DNA from: Siphonodentalium dalli
Lineage: Eukaryota > Mollusca > Scaphopoda > Gadilida > Siphonodentaliidae
Length of the DNA: 64,000 bases
Direction: 5' to 3'
Assembly (NCBI GenBank): GCA_032622095.1
Contig: CP136064.1
Location: 176,158,247-176,222,246 of the forward strand
The translations under genes and the position numbers were made by a program. Shown here piece after piece: positions 49,101-56,200 of this stretch. Within the stretch, counting starts at the first letter, position 1. The number at the start of each line of letters is the position of its first letter. The notes under the pieces were generated by a model. The model was not told the DNA's origin and ran no database searches. It was given only the letters and a program-made list of their open reading frames with translations.

Positions 49101-50264
49101 CTCAGCAATTGGGTGTTATTTGATTCAATTATGTAATCGTACGATAGCACGGGGTCTTCGAGCCTGAGTAGTTTCATCCATGGAATCCCGTGCACAAAAA
49201 TATCCGTACTCAACAGTCCGGCATTCTTTGATGTTACCGCGACATGTATTACGCTGTATCTAATGTCGCTATTTCACCAGTGTTCTGTTTAACCCCCGAC
49301 CTCCCGTTGCAGCCGGTTTTTTTTACGACATATTGCTCTGACGTTTGATACATGCATGAATCAAACAGATCATCTGCGAGGGGAATGGGTCCGTGTGACG
49401 GACCCGCAGCCGGTCTGGCGGAAACCCTGTTATATATGTCTGTTCATTTGTGTTCAATGTTATGTTACATGTATTTATGGATTACGTTGAAATGATAATT
49501 CCAATAAAAGAGATTTGAAAATTGATAATCGAGGTGACTAATGGGTGAGAATCACCAACTTCAACTGGGGAACTTAAATCTGATCATAGGTCTCCAATAG
49601 CTGTTGAGGCCTAAGCAAAGTGAGTTTACCAGAGGGTGAGTTTGGTGATGCTAGTCCACCGTGTGGGATAGTGTCACTAAATTCACCCTCTGGGGACCTC
49701 ATTCTGCAAATGACACACTATTTGCAGACTTTAACTTACCAAGCCTGACATTGGTCGAATAAGGTGCATAACAATGTACTATGATAATAATAATAATTGT
49801 GCTCATATAGCGCGTATCCCCAATAGTATATAATACCAGATGGGCCCCAAGAGCTTCACATTATTACCCCAGCTGTTGAGAAATGCCGAGTCTTATTACT
49901 GCTGCCATTTTACAGGCGCTTAACTAGAGTGGCTTACACTTACCCAACAACCAGGTCCCTATTTCTCATCTAGGTATGACAAAGCAAGCACAATACAACT
50001 GTCCTTGCCAAAAGGTCACAACATGGCACAAGATTTGTTCAGCATGTGGCTCTATACAGAACAAACACCACTTAATCCGACCAAGCCACTTTTGCAGAGA
50101 CGATAGTCCACTGGCGGCCGCGAACTCACACCAGTGCGTCAACACCATTACAAGTCCGACACTCTAACCACTGGGCTACCACTTCCACAATACTCATTCT
50201 GACCCAAAACCAAGCCTACCCTTTTAGGATTTGTCTCTCTCTACTTATTGGGATCTATTATTGT

Positions 50265-50299
<35 letters not shown>

Positions 50300-53200
50300 A
50301 TTTCAGGCGACTATAGAAATGAGCTGCATCCGTTATAGAAATGAGCTGGACCGTTATTGAAATGTGCTGTGCCCGTTTGTCTGGCAATTTTTCTGTCCGT
50401 TTGTCCGAAACTGTACGGATCAAGTTTTCATTATGTACATGAGTAATATGCATAACAAATAAAAGTATAATGAATGTAAATATGAGCAGGGAATACATTT
50501 ATATGAATCATAATATAAACTTTTATGTCAAAATTGCAGAGATTCTCAAGGTTGAAGTTCCTGGTTCCTATGAGAAGGAAATATGGACTCTGAATGAAAA
50601 GGAAATGACTGAGAAAATTCCTACTTTGAAGGAGCGAGGCAACAAGTTCTTTTCTGAGAAGGATTATTCTCAGGCTGCAGAGCTCTACTCCCAGGCTCTC
50701 GGTATCCTGGAGCAGCTTTCAATGAGGTTGGTTCATAAAAGATCAATTCTTTGATCTTCTTTCAAGGGGCCCCCTTCATAGACTCAGTCGGTAATCTTGC
50801 ATAAACATTAACCCTTTCAACACTCTCTCCCTGCACAGAGTATATATATATATATGTTAGTAATGTTGTAAATGCATTATCTACCTGAAACTTCACGTGT
50901 ATGTTCCTGGTATAGCTGTGATAATTATAAGATAGGTAAGTATCGTCAAGCGGTCACTGCTTAAATGTTGCTAGGCAACTATCCGGTATTCATATGAAAT
51001 GAAATCCAAGATGGCCACTGGCGGCCACGTTTTTTTGCCAAATGACCCCAAAATGACATTTTCCCATCTACATTTCAAGTCAACAGCCATGACAAATTCC
51101 ATAGTGATCCGATCAAAGGTATGACATGTACTAGTAGCCCATGCTAATAGAAAAGCTAGTTTCATACATCAATTTACTCATATTCCCAGTTTCTATCGTC
51201 CTCTATTTGTAAGTTCACAATCATACTATTATTAATCTTTCAGAGAGAAGCCACACGCCGAGGAGTGGGACAAGTTTGAGGATGATAAAGTTCCATTCTT
51301 GCTCAATCTATCTCAATGTCAGCTGTACGATAAAGATTTCTACAAAGTTATAGACCACACATCTAAGGTGCTCGAGCGTCATCCAGGTAAGTAGATAACA
51401 TGGTTCGCGATGGCCATTTTTCAAAAACTTAAAATATACCCCCCTCCCTGTAACAAAGTTATGGGGGTGAGGTATATATATATATATATTTAGGAATCAT
51501 CTTGTCCATCTGGCCGTCTGTCTGTCAACCCAACTTTGTCCGAGCTTGTATTCCAACATTTTTCAGTTAATTTTTGTAAATCTACCATATTTACCAGGTA
51601 AAACTAATTCTGACTTGTAACTACAAAATTGTACCTGCCAATGACAGGCAGACAGATATACATTTCAATCCCTAGCTGGAAGTTACAAGCCATATTTCCG
51701 ACTAAATCCTGAAAAGTTACCCATAATTCTGCTGTAGTTAAGAGTCGATTACTTAGGGCATTACTGTATCACAGTAAATCTCTTAGCTGATATGAAATTT
51801 TCTTGATTGAGTTTCTTGATTGAAATTTTCTTGATTGAGTTCTCCTTCTATGTATGCTCCAAACGTTTACGCTCGGATTTCTTTTCTAAAAATAGCCAAT
51901 AAAATTGTCCCGCGGAGTGTGATAAGAAATTCTAAATAAAATTTATATTAATTGACAGAAACTTTTCAGTATAATTTATACCCAGGAATCTAAATAAAAT
52001 TATACAATTACAATGTAATGTGGATGGGGTTGTTGTGAAATTAGTGGTCGAGCGGTCTGTGTAATAATTCTAGTGTCTGACGTAAAACATGATTTTTGAA
52101 TGTTCTTGGATCTCTATTGTGATGTTAACTAGTGATTTCTAGGACCCTTGATAAAGGTTCACAATCTGATTTAAACTTAGTACGTAAAATAGATACTAGC
52201 AGAGCTTGAAAATATACATTACACATTGGTCTGACCAATACTGGAATATGCCTTCCCTGTGTGGGATAACTGCCCTAATTATCTTAGTGATGACATTGAA
52301 AAGGTTCAGTACGAAATGGCCCGAATTGTAAAAGGTGCAACCATCAGTACGAGTAACACTCGTCTTTTATCAGAAACTGGCTGGGAACTCCTCTCCTCAT
52401 GTTGTAGAAAACACAAGCTATGTCAATTTTTTTAAATGATACGTGGAACTGCTCCCATCGATTTTAAGAAATTATTTACGACCAATCCAGGCAAATAATT
52501 CCAGATATAACTTCAGATTTGAACAGATAAGACTACTCTCGAATATGAACTATGACTATTATATGGATTCTTTCTTACCAGCTGCAATTACTGAATGGAA
52601 CAAACTGCCGGAAACTACAAAGGGCAGCAGTACAATCGAAGACTTCAAAAAGGAACTCAACAGTGACAATATACGTCCACCTGCATATTTTTATCATAGT
52701 AAATGCCGTAAATCTCATATCCTTCATACCCGGTTAAGACTGAACTGCAGCCACCTGAGTTGTGACCTGACAGACAATCATGTAAAAAAAATTCCCCTTC
52801 TGTTTATGTGGGGAACTTGAGACAACTTACCACTATCTCTTTGAATGTACATTTTATCAAGAGCCCAGAAGAGAACTATATGATTCTCTACCCAATGTTG
52901 TCCTATCTGAGAATACTCTATTGCGGGGATCAAGGGAGCTTAGCCTCTGCGAAAACAAACAAATATTTAATGCAGTACAGACATATATTATGAGAACAAA
53001 AAGATTCCCATGATTTGTAAGGGTAACAAATTGCTTTGGATTCTGGCCACGTTATGCGGCAGCAAGATATCCCCCAAAATATATGTAGCACTAAATGCCT
53101 TCCGGTAATGATTATTTTGTATATTACTTACTTGCTATTAGCCTGCATATACGTGAAATGATTCCACATGAAGGATGCTCCGAAATTTACAGTGAACACC

Positions 53201-56200
53201 CTTCAAATAGGAATTGTCCTGTTTCGGGTTAGTGCTGCTGAATATGTACTTGTTTTCACGAAAGATATATATTCCACGACATACTTTGATTATAAACACT
53301 CGTAGCCGTGTGTGTTTGTTTAATTACTTTTTGACGGATAGAACCAGTTAACAGCCAATGTGATTGACCCCCTCCCATGGCTCCTGACGCATGCATCTTA
53401 CTATGGACGAGCACTCTCCCTACATCATGCTATCCCTAACACTATCTTCTTCCTTTTTCCATCCTTAACTCAAATTTAGTTATATATCTCCACTTCTCCT
53501 AAACCATTATTTCAATCCCTTCCCATCTGATCGATACCCTCCCTCACTTATTGGGGAAGCGACATGTCACCAAAGAGGAGAAGACTTCACATAAGCACTC
53601 GGGCTTGTTGTCTGATCCTCATTTCCAAAATTAACTCTTATATTTTGTATATTTATGTCATCTTTAAATTATGTTATTTGTCTGGATTTGGAAATAAAAA
53701 ATATGTTTACATCAATCTGATTTAATTTAATATTAACAAGCATCGTAACTGTGATATAAAAGGCTACATTAAAAGAGACCCAGTGACAACATGACCAAAT
53801 ATCCAGAAACAGATAAACCGTTGAGATGCTGCCATAGCAACCTCATGCTGTGAGAGTGGCCTTGGCCTGAAGAAGCATGTCAGCAGATCATATATGCAAT
53901 GTAAATACATGATTGCAGATGAAATGAAGGATGAATTACATTAAAATACGACAATATTATGAAGAATTACTGAATACAAACAAAATATATGATAAATAGG
54001 AATTGGGTTAGGTGATACATGTAATTATGTGATTTATAATGAAATTAACGACATATAAGTAAAATGAAAACAATGCAACAACGGAGTGTTAGTAGCCTGG
54101 CTACGATAACGACCTAAATTAATGAGATTTTTAGATAAAAATTATTAAGAATAAAAGAAGTAAGAATAATATAAGTACCAAAATAATATCAGTTTAGAAT
54201 AATGTAGCCAAATTACAATAACATAATTTTTATAAAACTCAATTTCAAGACTACACATTCCTTTTTCTTTGAATAAAACATAGACAAAAGTGAAGATTAG
54301 TGCTGAAACAGTTGACCTATTTTTGTAGCCGCGACATGTAACTGGATCATAACCGGATATCTGCTATATTCAACCTATGACTTTACACTCATTATTTACA
54401 CCATAATATGTACCAATATATCATCATAATTTGATTTATTAACTGTATGGCAAACTCTCGTAATATTTACACAGACAGACCTTGTATTAAACAAATGTAA
54501 ATCACCAAACATGAACGGTAAAAAGCCATGTGTTGACAACTTGACATATGACACATTGAACTAAAACTCGTATTGTTTATAAATGGACGTGTCATGGTCG
54601 ACCTGTTTGTATTGCAGTCGTGACTGCTACCGAACTTGTTACCGCTCTCATTTGGGAAGAATATGTGTGACCTATATATATTTTCATACATGGCAATTGT
54701 GGCAGCTTTTTATTGTCATTATAGCAATTGCAGGACTGGGCGAATATTAGGTCATGTGACTCAGGCATTCTAACTACTGGGTGTTCTTCGGCGATTTGAG
54801 ATGCATAGGATGATTGACGACAGATAAACACAATTATGAAGTTTCATGAACTTTATGTAGTTAACAAATGAAAATAAAAAAATCAGCTGAAAACCTGCTG
54901 AAAACAGTGTTTTGAGTTAGAACCTAATAAAATGCTGAGAATTAGGATGATCCAAATGAGTCCGACTGCATGGAAACACCACTTCGATCATCGGAAATTT
55001 CAGGGCGACTTGAACTTCACCCAGCTATAAAATTATGTGAAGTGAGCAAGAATAGGGAGACTTCTTCACCCACGTCGCCCTCTCGGCTGGTCCCTGCTTC
55101 GATGCGAGTTCATTGGAACTTCATTCACTCAAACTCAGTAATGTTAGAAGTATAGACCATGCATATGTATATAGGGTTCTACATTTTTCTGAAATGCGCC
55201 CAGAAATCTGATTTACGCAGTTCTTGAGTATCCATGATACCATCTAATAGTAGTGTGTAGGAGAGTAGATGTCAAATAACCAGGCCATACTGTATTGAAA
55301 ACGATTGCATTGATCTTTGCCGATGACTCAGTGCACGTGTTTCCTCGGACATCGGAACATCAAAGACGACGTCATGCATCTTTGATGTAAAGCCGCCAAA
55401 GCCAGACTATGTAACTTGCCATTCATGGAAGACTCTTGATCTCGCACCAGATTTTGACTTTTAATATACGTAATTTTGACTGTATAGCCCTCTGAGTGAT
55501 AAAGTTTGTTGCAAAATTGATAAAGTACAAGTGTTTAAAAGCTACTGTTATCAGTCTCATGCTGATTAAGGACTGAATACATTAGTTTTTGTCATTGGCA
55601 TCGTGTGCATGTATTAATTACATAGCGGTTAACCGTTTTTTTGTAGTTCAACCGGTTGTCGATGGTAGCCCGTTGTCAACCAGATATCCATTTCAGCACT
55701 AGTGTAGATTATGTATATTATTTGTCTATAACGGCATAATAAAATAGTTTATGCCTGCAAAATATATTAATCAAAATGACGTGCCTTGATGGTGAGTGCT
55801 AACAAGATAGAGTTCTCCATGTTGCGATGTTCCGAATGCGCCTGAAGTTTCTGTTCTAAAAATAGCCCATAAAACTGTCCCGAAGGGTTGTATTATACCA
55901 GAAAAAATCTAAATGAAATCAATATTAATTGATAGAAACATATCCGGACAGGTGTCTTCGTTCCCATTTATTATTTTATACCTGGAAACTGTATAAAACT
56001 TGTAAGGACCCTTTCTTGACTAAATGGATTCTCCCACCTAGTTATAAAGTATACATTGTAATGGTCCATTCTTAATCTGGAAGAATAACCAAGAAATAGA
56101 TGCAGACAACAGACAGGCACAAAGATTATACAAGTGCAGAAGTATTCCCATTCATCAGCCCTCAAAATTAGCTATGACAAAAAGATAATGGCCATAGAAA

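Noticed and set aside
50100-50190. A functional tRNA gene on the minus strand
   Set aside because: A box and B-box-like words are present, but the acceptor and anticodon stems do not pair, and the unit continues into a SINE body and tail.
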